This document shows positions 39,291-48,093 of a stretch of 64,000 nucleotides of DNA, in pieces (positions within the stretch are counted from its first letter, which is position 1; the number at the start of each line of letters is the position of its first letter). The notes under the pieces were generated by a model. It ran no database searches, was not told the DNA's origin, and saw only the letters and a list, made by a program, of their open reading frames with translations. The DNA comes from Saccharothrix espanaensis DSM 44229 (GTDB lineage Bacteria; Actinomycetota; Actinomycetes; Mycobacteriales; Pseudonocardiaceae): positions 4,588,001 to 4,652,000 of the forward strand of contig NC_019673.1 in NCBI RefSeq assembly GCF_000328705.1, in the 5' to 3' direction. A program made the position numbers and the translations under genes.

Positions 39291-39788
39291 CGCCCGGAGC
39301 CGGCGGCGCACCTCCATCAGCGCCTCGCCCAGCAGGTTCAGGCCCTGCCACGCGGCCGGGTCGGTCGCCCGCTCGTCGTCGGCGGCCAGCCCGATGCCCC
39401 ACACCCGGTCCACCGGGCTGGCCTCCACCAGCAGCCGCTCGCCGGTCGAGAGCAGGAACTCGCGCGCGGTGTCGTGCGCGGTGAACTTCGCCAGGTTCCC
39501 GCGCACCACGATGTCCAGCCGGTGCGCCTCCCAGGTGGCCGGGTCGAAGCCGCGGACCTCCCGGCCCAGGGCCTTGGCCTCGCCGGGGGTCCGCGCGGCC
39601 AGTACCCGCTCGGCGATCCCGGCGTCGCCGAACAGGTCGGCCTTGCCCGCCATCATGAAGTGCTCGGCGGTCCGGTAGGAGCGGCCGTCGACGGTGAACG
39701 CTCCCTCCCACCACTGGCTCAGGCATTCCTTGCCGACCCGGTCGGGCGCGCTCGGCGTATGGCCCCAAAAGAACACGAACTTCGTCAC
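39288..39788 (-). CDS. NADAR family protein (YbiA-like N-glycosidase)
   Basis: 166 residues. The NADAR fold is recognisable from FVFFWGHTPSAP, LSQWWEGAFTVDG, RTAEHFMMAGKADLFGD and the final WQGLNLLGEALMEVR. YbiA-type members hydrolyse early phosphorylated riboflavin intermediates, while others are ADP-ribose or NAD-related glycosidases. Single gene from GTG 39788; nothing riboflavin-related lies nearby. Confidence 0.93.
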   Translation of the reverse strand: MTKFVFFWGHTPSAPDRVGKECLSQWWEGAFTVDGRSYRTAEHFMMAGKADLFGDAGIAERVLAARTPGEAKALGREVRGFDPATWEAHRLDIVVRGNLAKFTAHDTAREFLLSTGERLLVEASPVDRVWGIGLAADDERATDPAAWQGLNLLGEALMEVRRRLRA

Positions 39789-39841
39789 CTGTTCACGATC
39801 GCAGATGGCAACCTCGGGCCCGCTCGCGCGTCCTGCTGGTC

Positions 39842-40531
39842 ATGCGAGTGATCATCGTCCTCGTCGCGCTGCTCGCGGCGGGCTGCACGGCCGATCCGAA
39901 CCGGTTCATCGCGCCCATGACCAAGGAGGACCTGCTGCGCGACCTGCCGCAGCGGATGCGCGACGCGCACACCGTCCGGTTCACCTCCCGCCGCTCCGAC
40001 GACGCCGACCGCGCGCCGACCACGGGCGCGCTGCGCTGGGACGGCGACGACCTGGACCTGAGCACCGACGACGGCGCCGGCGCCACCGTGCTGCTCGACG
40101 GCGTCGTCTACGACCGGCTGCCGCCGACGGTCGACGTGACCCTGCCCGAGGGCAAGACCTGGGTCCGTTCCGACCGCGCAGCCACCGACCGGTTCGCCAC
40201 CGGCAACAAGGCCGCCCGCGACGCCCTGCCGACGTGGTGGAGCCCGACCCGGGGGCTGGACCGGGCCGGTGACCAGGTCGCCCTCACCGAACGCTCGGAC
40301 CAGCCGCTGGACAACGAGCACACCACCCGCTACACGTTCGGCCACCAGGACCGCGTGTACCGGCTGTGGATCGACGACCGCGGCCTCCCGGTCCGGGTCG
40401 AGGTCGACCGCGCCGCCCAAGACGGCAGCCCGGTCACCGACACCACCGACTACCGGGACTGGGGCGGCGCGGTCGCCATCGACGCCCCGCCCGCCGACCT
40501 GACCTGCGGATCGGCCGAGGTCCAGTTCTGA
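39842..40531 (+). CDS. Lipoprotein, LppX/LprG-like or unknown
   Basis: 229 residues. Lipoprotein signal MRVIIVLVALLAAGC with the lipidated cysteine at residue 15. The mature part has alternating polar strands (HTVRFTSRRSDD, ALRWDGDDLDLST, TVLLDGVVYDRLP, RLWIDDRGLPVRVEVDR) like the open beta half-barrel of actinobacterial LppX/LprG lipoproteins, which bind lipids. That resemblance is by pattern only. Monocistronic, followed by a strong hairpin at 40646. Confidence 0.8.
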   Translation: MRVIIVLVALLAAGCTADPNRFIAPMTKEDLLRDLPQRMRDAHTVRFTSRRSDDADRAPTTGALRWDGDDLDLSTDDGAGATVLLDGVVYDRLPPTVDVTLPEGKTWVRSDRAATDRFATGNKAARDALPTWWSPTRGLDRAGDQVALTERSDQPLDNEHTTRYTFGHQDRVYRLWIDDRGLPVRVEVDRAAQDGSPVTDTTDYRDWGGAVAIDAPPADLTCGSAEVQF

Positions 40532-40645
40532 CCTGGCGCCCCACGTGACGTGAGGTCCCGCCGTCGCGTTCAGCCGGTACCGAAGCGCCGGCGAGCCGTC
40601 CAGGGCCTGCGGGACCACGGTGCGGGCCCTGCGGGATCGGCCTGT

Positions 40646-40678
40646 TGACGCCCGCCGGGCACACCCCGGCGGGCGTCA
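40646..40678. terminator. Strong hairpin between convergent genes
   Basis: TGACGCCCGCCGGG (40646-40659) and CCCGGCGGGCGTCA (40665-40678) form a perfect 14-bp stem with a 5-nt loop. The lipoprotein ends at 40531 and the pyridoxamine-oxidase-like gene ends at 40789 on the other strand. No gene lies in this 257-bp gap. Confidence 0.75.
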
Positions 40679-40788
40679 GCCGTTACGACGAGGCGTTCCA
40701 GCGGGCGACGCCGGCCGGCTCAAGACCCGCGTCGCGGCCGGCCCCGCACGCCCGTCCGAGCCGGTCCCGCCACCGCGGTGGAACGTGC

Positions 40789-41367
40789 CTACGGTCGGGC
40801 CGGCAGCGGGAGGGGAAGGGCGGGCAGGCCGTCGATGCTGTGGCCGTTGTGGTCCTTCTTGTCGCAGTACTCGACGAACTCCTCGTCCGACTTGCGGCCG
40901 AAGTAGTCGGCGTGGAGGGTGCGCTCCTCGCGGTAGTCCATGAACGGCACCGCGTACCCGCACGTGTCGCTGACCAGCTTCGCGGTCACCACCACGACCG
41001 CGCGCAGCGCCGGCCCGTCGGCCTCGCCGAACCCGGCGACCAGGTCGGCGAAGCGCGGGTCGTCGCGGAACACCGGCTCGCCGGTGCCGTGCACCCGGAC
41101 GATCTTCGGCGGGCCGTCGAACGCGCACCACATCAGCGTGATCCGGCCGTTCTCCCGCAGGTGCGCGATCGTTTCGGCGTGGCTGCCGCCGAAGTCGAGG
41201 TAGGCCACCCGCTGCTCGTCGAGCACCCGCAGCGTCCCGGCCCGGCCCTTGGGCGAGACGTTGACGTGCCCGTCGGCGGCCAGCGGCGCGCTGGCCGTGA
41301 AGAACACCGGCTGCGCCTCGATGAACGCGCGCAGCCGGCCGTCGATCCGTTCGTAGGTCTTCCCCAT
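40789..41367 (-). CDS. Pyridoxamine 5'-phosphate oxidase family protein
   Basis: 192 residues from ATG 41367. Split-barrel flavin-binding fold with VFFTASAPLAADGHVNVSPKG at the start, YLDFGGSHAETIAHLRENGRITLMWCAF in the middle, and DYREERTLHADYFGRKSDEEFVEY near the C-terminus. Family members bind FMN or F420 and reduce or sense small molecules. A GATACT box lies 7 nt before the ATG, so a leaderless mRNA is possible. Divergent from the threonine-aldolase-like gene. Confidence 0.9.
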   Translation of the reverse strand: MGKTYERIDGRLRAFIEAQPVFFTASAPLAADGHVNVSPKGRAGTLRVLDEQRVAYLDFGGSHAETIAHLRENGRITLMWCAFDGPPKIVRVHGTGEPVFRDDPRFADLVAGFGEADGPALRAVVVVTAKLVSDTCGYAVPFMDYREERTLHADYFGRKSDEEFVEYCDKKDHNGHSIDGLPALPLPLPARP

Positions 41368-41481
41368 GCCCGCCAGTATCGCCGCCGTCGACCCGGAACA
41401 CCCCCGGTCGTCCCACGTCTCGGACGCGCGGACCGGAAACCCGTTGCCGACCGGCCCGGGGCCCGGCGAGACTTGCCGATC

Positions 41482-42525
41482 ATGGCACCCGAGATCCGGC
41501 GGTCCCTCGTCCTGCACTCCCGGCTGCGCCGCGACCCGCACACCGTGCTGCGCCGGATGCTCGACCGGGTGCCGCCCGGCACCGAGCCGACCGCGCCGGT
41601 CGCCGAACTGGAACGCCGGATCGCCGCGCTGCTGGGCAAACCGGCCGCCCTGTTCTTCCCCTCGGGCACGATGGCGCAGCAGACCGCGCTGCGGGTGCAC
41701 GCCGACCGCCGGGGCCGCCGCACGTTCGCCGCCCACCCGCTGACCCACCTGGCGACGTGGGAGGAGCAGGGCCACGCCGCCGTGCACCACCTCGTGCACC
41801 GCCCGGTCGGCGACCACCACGAACTGATCACGCTGCACGAGCTGCGCGCGATCCGGGAACCCCTGGCCGCACTGCTGCTGGAACTCCCGCAGCGCGAGAT
41901 CGGCGGCCTGCTGCCCGCCTGGGACGACCTGGTCGCGCAGACCGCGTGGGCGCGCGAGACCGGCGCGGCGGCCCACCTCGACGGTGCCCGGCTGTGGGAG
42001 GCGCAGCCCTCCTACGGCCGCCCGCTCGACGCGATCGCGGCCCTGTTCGACACCGTCTACGTGTCGCTCTACAAGGGGCTCGAAGGGCGGCGCGGCGCGG
42101 TCCTGGCGGGCGAGCAGGACGTGATGGACCAGGCGTCGGTGTGGCGCAGGCGGCTCGGCGGCAACCTGCCCGACGCGTGGCCCGACGCCGTGGCCGCGCT
42201 GATCGGCCTGGACGAGACCCTGCCGCGGATGGCCGAGTTCCTCGACCACGCCCGCGCCATCGCCGCCGCGATCAACGCCGACGGCTACGCCCGCACCCGC
42301 CCCGAGGTGCCCCAGTCCTCCCTGTTCCATGTCCTGCTGCCGGTGTCCGGGGACATCGCCGCGGCGGCGGCGCGGGAGCTGCTGGCCGAGACCGGGATCG
42401 AGCTGCCGACCCACACCCGCCGCACCGGCCTGCCCGACTGGTGCGCGCTGGAGCTGAGCATCGGCGCGACCGCCACCGAGTTCACCCCGGCCGAGGTCGC
42501 GGACCTGGTCCGCCGGCTGCGCTGA
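41482..42525 (+). CDS. Threonine aldolase / beta-eliminating lyase family protein
   Basis: 347 residues. PLP-dependent fold-type I enzyme: LGKPAALFFPSGTMAQQTALR, AHPLTHLATWEEQGHAAVHH, HLDGARLWEAQPSYGRPL and the PLP lysine in TVYVSLYKGLEGRRGAVLAG. It probably cleaves threonine or a related beta-hydroxy amino acid to glycine and an aldehyde; similar GntG-like proteins act in specialised metabolism. ATG 41482 has no clear Shine-Dalgarno. Confidence 0.9.
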   Translation: MAPEIRRSLVLHSRLRRDPHTVLRRMLDRVPPGTEPTAPVAELERRIAALLGKPAALFFPSGTMAQQTALRVHADRRGRRTFAAHPLTHLATWEEQGHAAVHHLVHRPVGDHHELITLHELRAIREPLAALLLELPQREIGGLLPAWDDLVAQTAWARETGAAAHLDGARLWEAQPSYGRPLDAIAALFDTVYVSLYKGLEGRRGAVLAGEQDVMDQASVWRRRLGGNLPDAWPDAVAALIGLDETLPRMAEFLDHARAIAAAINADGYARTRPEVPQSSLFHVLLPVSGDIAAAAARELLAETGIELPTHTRRTGLPDWCALELSIGATATEFTPAEVADLVRRLR

Positions 42526-42676
42526 GTGCGCGCGCCGGCGTGCCCGCGCGGACGCGGCCCCGGGACAGCGCGCCCACCGGGCCCGGCGCGCCCTCCCGCC
42601 CCTCGACCCCGGCTGCCGCGCCCGCCCGGTTCGGCACCACCGCGCAACGCGGCGTGATCGCGGGGACAGGCCGTCC

Positions 42677-43648
42677 CTAGGGGAGCCCGACGAGCTTGCC
42701 CACCTGGCGGTTGTGCTCCAGGTCGTCGTGCGCGCGCCGGATGTCTGCCATCGGGTAGACCGTCACCGGGCCGGGGGAGGACGTGCCGTCGACCAGCCGG
42801 TCGAGGTACTGCTGGAGGACCTCGGCGGGCAGGTCGGAGCTCTCCCCGCCGTACGCGGTCAGCCGCACGCCCTTGGGCAGGTAGCCGATGGGGTAGAAGT
42901 CCGGCACGATCCACTCGTCGGACAGCATCCCGGTGAAGCACACCGTGCCGTGCACCCAGGTGGCGGCCAGCGTGTCCGGCAGGGTCGGCGTGCCGACCAG
43001 TTCCAGCGCCGCGTCCACCCCGTCCGGGAACAGCTCGCGCACCCGGGCGGCGACGCGGCCGTCGTCCACCAGCGGGTGGTCGACGCCGTGCGCGCGCAGC
43101 GCGTCCAGCCGGCTCTCGCTGCGGGTCGTGGCCAGCACCGTCGCGCCGATCTCCCGGGCCAGCGTCGTGGTGGCGAACCCCAGCGCCGACGTGCCGCCCC
43201 GGATCAGCAGCGTCTGCCCGGCCCGCAGGTCCAGGCCGGTGGTCAGCGAGCCGTACGCGGTCTGCAGCGTCTCGGGCACCGCGCCCAGCACCTCCCACGG
43301 CAGGTCCGAGCGAAACGGGACCAGCAGGTCGCGCGGCACCACCACGTACTCGGCGTACCCGCCGTCGAACACCCGGCCCATCCCGCCCATCATCGCCGCG
43401 ACCTGCTGCCCGCGCGGCAGGTCGCAGTCACTGTCCACGACGCCCACCGCCTCGATGCCGGGCACGCGCGGGAACACCACGCCCTGCGCCAGGCCGAGCC
43501 GGGTGTGCAGCTCGGACCGGTTGAGGCCGAACGCGCCGACCTTGATCCGCACCCACCCGGCCGGCGGCTCGGGCACCGGGCGCTGCACGACGGACAGGTT
43601 CTCCACCGGGCCCGGCCCGCTGAGCACGACCGCGCGCATCACCGTCAC
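42677..43648 (-). CDS. Zinc-binding dehydrogenase / quinone oxidoreductase family
   Basis: 323 residues. MDR superfamily: GroES-like N-terminal domain (VKVGAFGLNRSELHTRLG-type segment, PRVPGIEAVGVV), then a Rossmann domain with LLIRGGTSALGFATTTLAREIGATV binding NADPH. The structural zinc cysteines of alcohol dehydrogenases are missing, as in quinone oxidoreductases. GTG 43648 overlaps the MarR stop by GTGA, so regulator and enzyme form one operon; the enzyme probably detoxifies an electrophile or quinone sensed by the MarR. Confidence 0.92.
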   Translation of the reverse strand: MTVMRAVVLSGPGPVENLSVVQRPVPEPPAGWVRIKVGAFGLNRSELHTRLGLAQGVVFPRVPGIEAVGVVDSDCDLPRGQQVAAMMGGMGRVFDGGYAEYVVVPRDLLVPFRSDLPWEVLGAVPETLQTAYGSLTTGLDLRAGQTLLIRGGTSALGFATTTLAREIGATVLATTRSESRLDALRAHGVDHPLVDDGRVAARVRELFPDGVDAALELVGTPTLPDTLAATWVHGTVCFTGMLSDEWIVPDFYPIGYLPKGVRLTAYGGESSDLPAEVLQQYLDRLVDGTSSPGPVTVYPMADIRRAHDDLEHNRQVGKLVGLP

Positions 43649-44085
43649 GAGTGGTGCTCCAGCACCTTGGTCAACATCCGCACGAGTTCCTCCCGTTCCC
43701 CGCCCGCCAGGGGTGCGAGCAGCGCGTCCTGCGCGCCGGCCAGCACGTCGGCCAGGTGCCGCAGGTGCGCGGCGCCCGCCTCGGTGAGCGTCACGACGTT
43801 GCGCCGCCGGTCGCCCGGGTCGGGCGCGCGCTGCACGAACCCGCGCTCGGACAGCTCGTTCACCGTCGCGACCACGTCGCTGCGGTCCACCCCGCCGCGC
43901 CGGCCGAGGTCGGCCTGGCTGGCCGGCCCGAACTCCTCCAGCGCCGCGAGCAGCGAGTAGTGGTAGCGCCGCGCGCCCTGCGCGCCGAGCCCCTCGGTCA
44001 CCAGCCGCTGCGCCACCACCGCGACCGAGTTCAGCAGCCAGCTCGGTGTGTCGCGCAGCCGCGCGGGGGCACCCCTGGAATCCAT
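43645..44085 (-). CDS. MarR family regulator of the quinone-oxidoreductase operon
   Basis: 146 residues from ATG 44085, chosen because a TAGACT -10 box lies exactly 7 nt upstream. Winged helix with YHYSLLAALEEFGPASQADLGRRGGVDRS divided over about 45-75, VVATVNELSERGFVQR and the DPGDRRRNVVTLT wing. It is translationally coupled to the downstream oxidoreductase. A likely operator, GTTGG-N5-CCAAC, lies at 44106-44120. Confidence 0.9.
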   Translation of the reverse strand: MDSRGAPARLRDTPSWLLNSVAVVAQRLVTEGLGAQGARRYHYSLLAALEEFGPASQADLGRRGGVDRSDVVATVNELSERGFVQRAPDPGDRRRNVVTLTEAGAAHLRHLADVLAGAQDALLAPLAGGEREELVRMLTKVLEHHS

Positions 44086-44092
44086 GCGGCGG

Positions 44093-44120
44093 AGTCTAAC
44101 CACTTGTTGGTCACGCCAAC
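44093..44120. promoter_or_regulatory. MarR promoter and operator
   Basis: On the minus strand, TAGACT (44098-44093) lies 7 nt before ATG 44085. GTTGG (44106-44110) and CCAAC (44116-44120) form a dyad across the expected -35 region. A third GTTGG follows near 44130. This site overlaps the 3' end of the GyrI-like gene (stop at 44111). Confidence 0.5.
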
Positions 44121-44728
44121 GATCGAACAGGTTGGCGCAGCACCGTCTTCAGCTTGGCCGGCTCGGTCCGGCGCGGGTCGCCCAGGTAGACCTCGTGGTG
44201 CAGCCCGCCGAAGTCCAGCCCGTTCGCCGCCAGGAACCGGTCGTGCAGCTCGGCCAGCAACGGCGCTTCGTCGTCGTAAGGCCCCACGTGCAGGGCCTGC
44301 GCGCTGCGGCCCTCGTGCAACGTCAACCAGCGCACGTCGGGGATGGCCGGCAGCTTCTTCTTCGCCGACGCCGTTCGCACGGCCTCCTCGACGGCCGCGG
44401 GCGTGATCCACTCGGGCTGGCCGATGAGCATCGTCCAGTGCCACGAGTCCTTCGCGCCCACGGTGAATGCCGTCGGGTCGTCGGCCCACCACAGCCCTTC
44501 CAGCGGCCCCACCACGAAGTCTTGGCCCTCGCTCTTGGCCGTGAACTTCAGCGTGTACGCCACGGCGTAGAGCGCCTCCACGGCCTCTATGTACGCGGTC
44601 GCGGTGTTGGGGTTGCCGGTCCCGTCGACCGCGATGAACCGCTGTTCGGGCACGTCCACCAACGCCCACGCGGTGTTCTTCGGCGCGTAGAACTCCTTGA
44701 GTTCGCGCTTGAGGTCGTAAGGCGGCAT
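44111..44728 (-). CDS. GyrI-like small-molecule-binding protein
   Basis: 205 residues from ATG 44728. The GyrI-like/SOUL fold of duplicated SHS2 units: VPEQRFIAVDGTGNPNT, ALYAVAYTLKFTAKSEG, PLEGLWWAD, ALHVGPYDDEAPLLAELHDRFLAANGLDFGGLHHEVYLGD split in two. The stand-alone family includes polyaromatic or drug-binding and hydrolase-like proteins. It follows the PadR gene with a TGATG overlap, so PadR probably controls it together with itself. Confidence 0.9.
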   Translation of the reverse strand: MPPYDLKRELKEFYAPKNTAWALVDVPEQRFIAVDGTGNPNTATAYIEAVEALYAVAYTLKFTAKSEGQDFVVGPLEGLWWADDPTAFTVGAKDSWHWTMLIGQPEWITPAAVEEAVRTASAKKKLPAIPDVRWLTLHEGRSAQALHVGPYDDEAPLLAELHDRFLAANGLDFGGLHHEVYLGDPRRTEPAKLKTVLRQPVRSLA

Positions 44729-45288
44729 CAGCGTTCTCCTGTTTCCAGCGCGGCCCGGTAGTCCGACAGCCAGGCCTGTTCGGCGGCGAGTTGGCGCACC
44801 GAGTAGTCGAAGATCGCGCGGACGAAGTCCGGTGCGGGACGCCCGGCGGCGGCCCGCACCTCGCGCTCCCGCTCGGCCAGGGCGGCGGCCCGGCGCTCCA
44901 GCGCGGGCAGCAGCCGCTCGCGGGGGACCGCCGGCAGGTTCGCCAGGCCGACCAGCACCGGCGGGAACACCGGTCGCGGCGTGGCGATCGCCTCCTCGGC
45001 GGCCTCCGCGCACGCCGCGCGCCCCTCGTCGGTGGCGGCGAACACCTTGCGCCGGCCACCTCCCGAGACGCCCCCCGAGACGCCTTCGGTGCCGGTCGCG
45101 GTGCTCGCCTCGGCCACCAGACCCCGGTCCCGCAACCGGCCCAGCAGGTAGTAGATCGAGCTGAACCCGATCTCGGTCCACTCCCGCATCCCGCGCTCGG
45201 CGATCACCTCGTCCAGCTCGTAGCCGTGCCGGGGCTGCTCCACGAGCAGGCCGAGCAGGGTCAGTTCGGCGGGTGTCAACGCGACCAT
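44728..45288 (-). CDS. PadR family transcriptional regulator
   Basis: 186 residues from ATG 45288. PadR winged helix with LTLLGLLVEQPRHGYEL, FSSIYYLLGRLRDRGLV, and a helical C-terminus (AIFDYSVRQLAAEQAWLSDY). The wing holds a GVSGGVSGGG repeat. A TAGAGT -10 box lies exactly 7 nt upstream of ATG, and two 12-bp palindromes (45298-45323) overlap the promoter. It is coupled to the GyrI-like gene, which is its likely target and perhaps ligand-binding partner. Confidence 0.92.
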   Translation of the reverse strand: MVALTPAELTLLGLLVEQPRHGYELDEVIAERGMREWTEIGFSSIYYLLGRLRDRGLVAEASTATGTEGVSGGVSGGGRRKVFAATDEGRAACAEAAEEAIATPRPVFPPVLVGLANLPAVPRERLLPALERRAAALAEREREVRAAAGRPAPDFVRAIFDYSVRQLAAEQAWLSDYRAALETGER

Positions 45289-45295
45289 GCGGCCT

Positions 45296-45323
45296 ACTCT
45301 AGTACTAGAACTCCAGTACTGGA
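45296..45323. promoter_or_regulatory. PadR operator: tandem 12-bp palindromes over the -10
   Basis: TCTAGTACTAGA (45298-45309) and TCCAGTACTGGA (45312-45323) are perfect palindromes with the shared core AGTACT, 14 bp apart centre to centre. The minus-strand -10 TAGAGT (45301-45296) lies partly inside the first, so bound PadR would block RNA polymerase. Confidence 0.7.
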
Positions 45324-45330
45324 ACACCGG

Positions 45331-46416
45331 TCACGCGTGCGGTCCCGCCGTCACCGGCCCCAGTACCAGTTCCGGCCGCCCCTCCAGGAACTCGCCGACC
45401 CGCTCCACCGCCGCGTCCAGCCCGCGCCGCTGCCCGGCCGTCAACCCGACCAACGCCTCCACCGTCACCGTGATCCGACTGCCCGACCGCTTCTGGTGCC
45501 ACACCCCGGCCACCACGCCGTCGACCAGCAGCACCGGGTAGTTCCCGGCCTGGCCCCGGTTGAGCGCCCGCTCCCACGCCGCCCCGGGGAACAGGTCCGC
45601 ACGCGGGTGGCTGCCCACCACGAACGCGTCGAAGTACGGCAGCAGCAGCACCCCGCGCGGCGGCTCGTCGGACCACTCCACGTCGTCGCGCACGACGAAC
45701 CCGCCCGGCACCTCCTCGACGTCGGCCCGCGCGAACACGTCGTTGACCCACCGCTGCGGCGCGCTCAACCACCGCGCGAAGTGCGCGGGCGTCGCCGGGC
45801 CGTAGGCGTGCAGGTAGCGGTGCAGCAGCCGCACGGGCCCCTCGGGGTCGGGAGCAACACCGGGCAACCACCGCTGCGGGCTCGTGTACGCCGTCTTACG
45901 GCCCTTGTTCGGCGCGAAGCACATCGCGCCCCGATAGGTCGCCGGGACCATGGCCGCCATCCAGCGCGGCCACTTGTCCTGGAACGCCTCCATCACCCGC
46001 TCTCCCGCCCACGGGCCGAGCCGCGCCACCACCTCGTCGGTCAGCTCGTCCGCGGTGAGCTCGGCGTCGCGCAGCGCGTCCGCGATCGCCGCCACCACCT
46101 CGTCGACCTGCGGGTCGGTCAGCACCGACGTGCGTTCGAGCAGCGGTTCCTGCGCGCCCAGCCACATCGGCAGGTCCTCGGTGGGCAGCAGGTGCACGGT
46201 CCCGCGCGGCCCCCGGGTCTTCACCAGCGCCCGGTCCACCCACAGCGCGTCGCGCACCTGGTCGCGGGTGATGCCCGGGATGCGCAGCCCGATCGACAGT
46301 TCCGCCGCCGACATCACCTGGGCGTGCGCACCGCACATCGCGCGCACCACCTCGGCGGGCGTGGTGCCCGGGACAGTCAGCGCGTGCCGGGCCATCCTGC
46401 GCGCGACGACGTTCAC
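45331..46416 (-). CDS. AlkZ-like winged-helix DNA-binding protein
   Basis: 361 residues from GTG 46416, which overlaps the stop of the epoxide hydrolase gene (GTGA). Same HTH_42/AlkZ family as the genes at both window edges: [17 protein letters not shown] near the start, [53 protein letters not shown] and [18 protein letters not shown]. The catalytic-site position reads H-A-Q in place of AlkZ QxQ. Several subgroups with such variants exist; whether this one excises bases is untested. Confidence 0.88.
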   Translation of the reverse strand: MNVVARRMARHALTVPGTTPAEVVRAMCGAHAQVMSAAELSIGLRIPGITRDQVRDALWVDRALVKTRGPRGTVHLLPTEDLPMWLGAQEPLLERTSVLTDPQVDEVVAAIADALRDAELTADELTDEVVARLGPWAGERVMEAFQDKWPRWMAAMVPATYRGAMCFAPNKGRKTAYTSPQRWLPGVAPDPEGPVRLLHRYLHAYGPATPAHFARWLSAPQRWVNDVFARADVEEVPGGFVVRDDVEWSDEPPRGVLLLPYFDAFVVGSHPRADLFPGAAWERALNRGQAGNYPVLLVDGVVAGVWHQKRSGSRITVTVEALVGLTAGQRRGLDAAVERVGEFLEGRPELVLGPVTAGPHA

Positions 46417-47501
46417 CGGCCCACCTTCGCGAAGAACACCGACAGGTCCGCCGCGAACACGCCCGGCACCTCCATCGCCACGAAGTGCCCACCCGGCCGT
46501 GCCTCCGGCCAGTGCACGATGTCGTTGTGCCGCTCGGCCAGCCGCCGGAACCCCGGCGGTCCGCTGTACAGGCCGGTCGGCACCGCGCGCTGCCCCCTCG
46601 GCCAGCGGAACCGGTCGGTGCCGTACATGAACCACGACGACGACCCGGACGTGCCGGTCAACCAGTACAGGGTCACGTTGGTCAGGATGAGGTCGAGGTC
46701 GATGGCCCGCTCGGGCACCTCCGCGGTGGGCGTGAACTCCTGGAGCTTCTGGGTCAGCCACGCCAGCAGACCCACCGGCCAGTCGTTCCAGCCGTGCGCG
46801 AAGGTCTGCGGCGCGGCCCGCAGCAGCGAGTGGTGGTCCACGGCCCCGCGCGACCACTCCGCCATCCGAGCGAAGAACCCGGCCTCTTCCTCGGTCAGGT
46901 CGTCGTCGTCATCGTCGGGGAACCCGAGCCCGCCGTTGACGTACACGCCGACCACGTTGTCCGGTGCCGCCACCGCCACCTCCGGCGCGATGTACGCGCC
47001 AAGGTCGCCGCCCTGCACCCCGTAGCGGTCGTAGCCGAGCCGCTCCATCAGCGCCGCGAACACCCGGCCCGCCGCCGTCACGTCGAACCCCTCGCCCGGG
47101 GCCTGTGAGAAGCCGAACCCGGGGATGCTCGGGATCACCAGGTGGAACGCCCGCAGGTGCCCGATCGCGGCCGCGAACTCCACGAACGAGTTGGGCCAGC
47201 CGTGCACCAGCAGCAGCGGCAGCGCGTCCGGGTTCGCCGAGCGGACGTGCAGGAAGTGCACTTCCAGCCCGTCGATCGAGGTGGTGAACTGCGGGAAGGC
47301 GTTGAGCCGCGCTTCCTGCGCGCGCCAGTCGAACCCGGTGCGCCAGTGGTCTGCCAGCTCCCGCAGGTAGTCCACCGGCACGCCCCGGCTCCACCCGCCA
47401 CCGGGCAGCGGTGCCGCCCACCGGGTGCGGTCCAGCCGGTCGCGCAGGTCGTCCAGGTCGGCCTGCGGGATGTCGATGCGGAACGGTCGGATCTCGGTCA
47501 T
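46413..47501 (-). CDS. Epoxide hydrolase (EHN, alpha/beta fold)
   Basis: 362 residues from ATG 47501. N-terminal EHN domain ([37 protein letters not shown]), then an alpha/beta hydrolase with HGWPNSF oxyanion region, the nucleophile Asp in QGGDLGAYI and the catalytic His in PGGHF. It opens epoxides to diols. A TAGCGT -10 box (minus strand, 47514-47509) lies exactly 7 nt before ATG, so the transcript is probably leaderless. Coupled to the AlkZ-like gene, so an epoxide-damage theme is possible. Confidence 0.93.
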   Translation of the reverse strand: MTEIRPFRIDIPQADLDDLRDRLDRTRWAAPLPGGGWSRGVPVDYLRELADHWRTGFDWRAQEARLNAFPQFTTSIDGLEVHFLHVRSANPDALPLLLVHGWPNSFVEFAAAIGHLRAFHLVIPSIPGFGFSQAPGEGFDVTAAGRVFAALMERLGYDRYGVQGGDLGAYIAPEVAVAAPDNVVGVYVNGGLGFPDDDDDDLTEEEAGFFARMAEWSRGAVDHHSLLRAAPQTFAHGWNDWPVGLLAWLTQKLQEFTPTAEVPERAIDLDLILTNVTLYWLTGTSGSSSWFMYGTDRFRWPRGQRAVPTGLYSGPPGFRRLAERHNDIVHWPEARPGGHFVAMEVPGVFAADLSVFFAKVGR

Positions 47502-47508
47502 GAGGACC

Positions 47509-47514
47509 ACGCTA
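47509..47514 (-). promoter_or_regulatory. -10 box TAGCGT of the epoxide hydrolase operon
   Basis: TAGCGT on the minus strand lies 7 nt upstream of ATG 47501, giving a leaderless start for the two-gene operon. Confidence 0.5.
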
Positions 47515-47616
47515 AACACCGACTAGGGCAGATCACGTCCTAGATCGGCTTCGCTCACCGGGCAGGTGTCGCTGATCTACGACCGGCCCGAGCGGTTGGC
47601 GTTCGTCGCCCGCAGC

Positions 47617-48093
47617 TCACGGCGTTCCTGGCCGGCTGAACTGGGCGACCAGCAGGCCGGGCACCGCCTCGAACGTGCCGGTCGGCCGGAACCCGAGCGC
47701 CTCGTACAGGACGATCGCGGGCGCGTTCGCCGCGCCCGTGGCCACCGTCGCCGGGCCGCCCTCAGCCAGCACCGCAGACACCAGCGCCCGGCCCAGGCCG
47801 CACCGGAAGTGGTCGGGGTCCACGCACAGGCGGTCGATGTCGAGCACACCGTCCACCCGCGACCACGCGACGAACCCGGCCACCTCGCCGTCGACGTGCG
47901 CGCCCAGCCACCGCACCGGCCGGGCGCGCATCTCCTGCCACGTCTCCGACAGCGCCGGGATCGCCGTCGACCCGATCAGCGCGGCCTCCACCCGGTAGGC
48001 CCGCAGGCCGATCCAGTGCACGGCCCGCGCGACAACCTCGTCGGTCACGTCCAACTCGGCGAGGTCCAATTCGGCGAGGTCCGGCTCGATCAC
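47617..48093 (-). CDS. GNAT N-acetyltransferase
   Basis: 158 residues from GTG 48093, overlapping the stop of the DUF4328 gene by GTGA. GNAT core with DIDRLCVDPDHFRCGLGRALVSAVL (acetyl-CoA loop) and APAIVLYEALGFRPTGTFE. A small in-frame tandem repeat (DLAELDLAELDV) precedes the fold. Substrate unknown. Confidence 0.9.
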   Translation of the reverse strand: MIEPDLAELDLAELDVTDEVVARAVHWIGLRAYRVEAALIGSTAIPALSETWQEMRARPVRWLGAHVDGEVAGFVAWSRVDGVLDIDRLCVDPDHFRCGLGRALVSAVLAEGGPATVATGAANAPAIVLYEALGFRPTGTFEAVPGLLVAQFSRPGTP

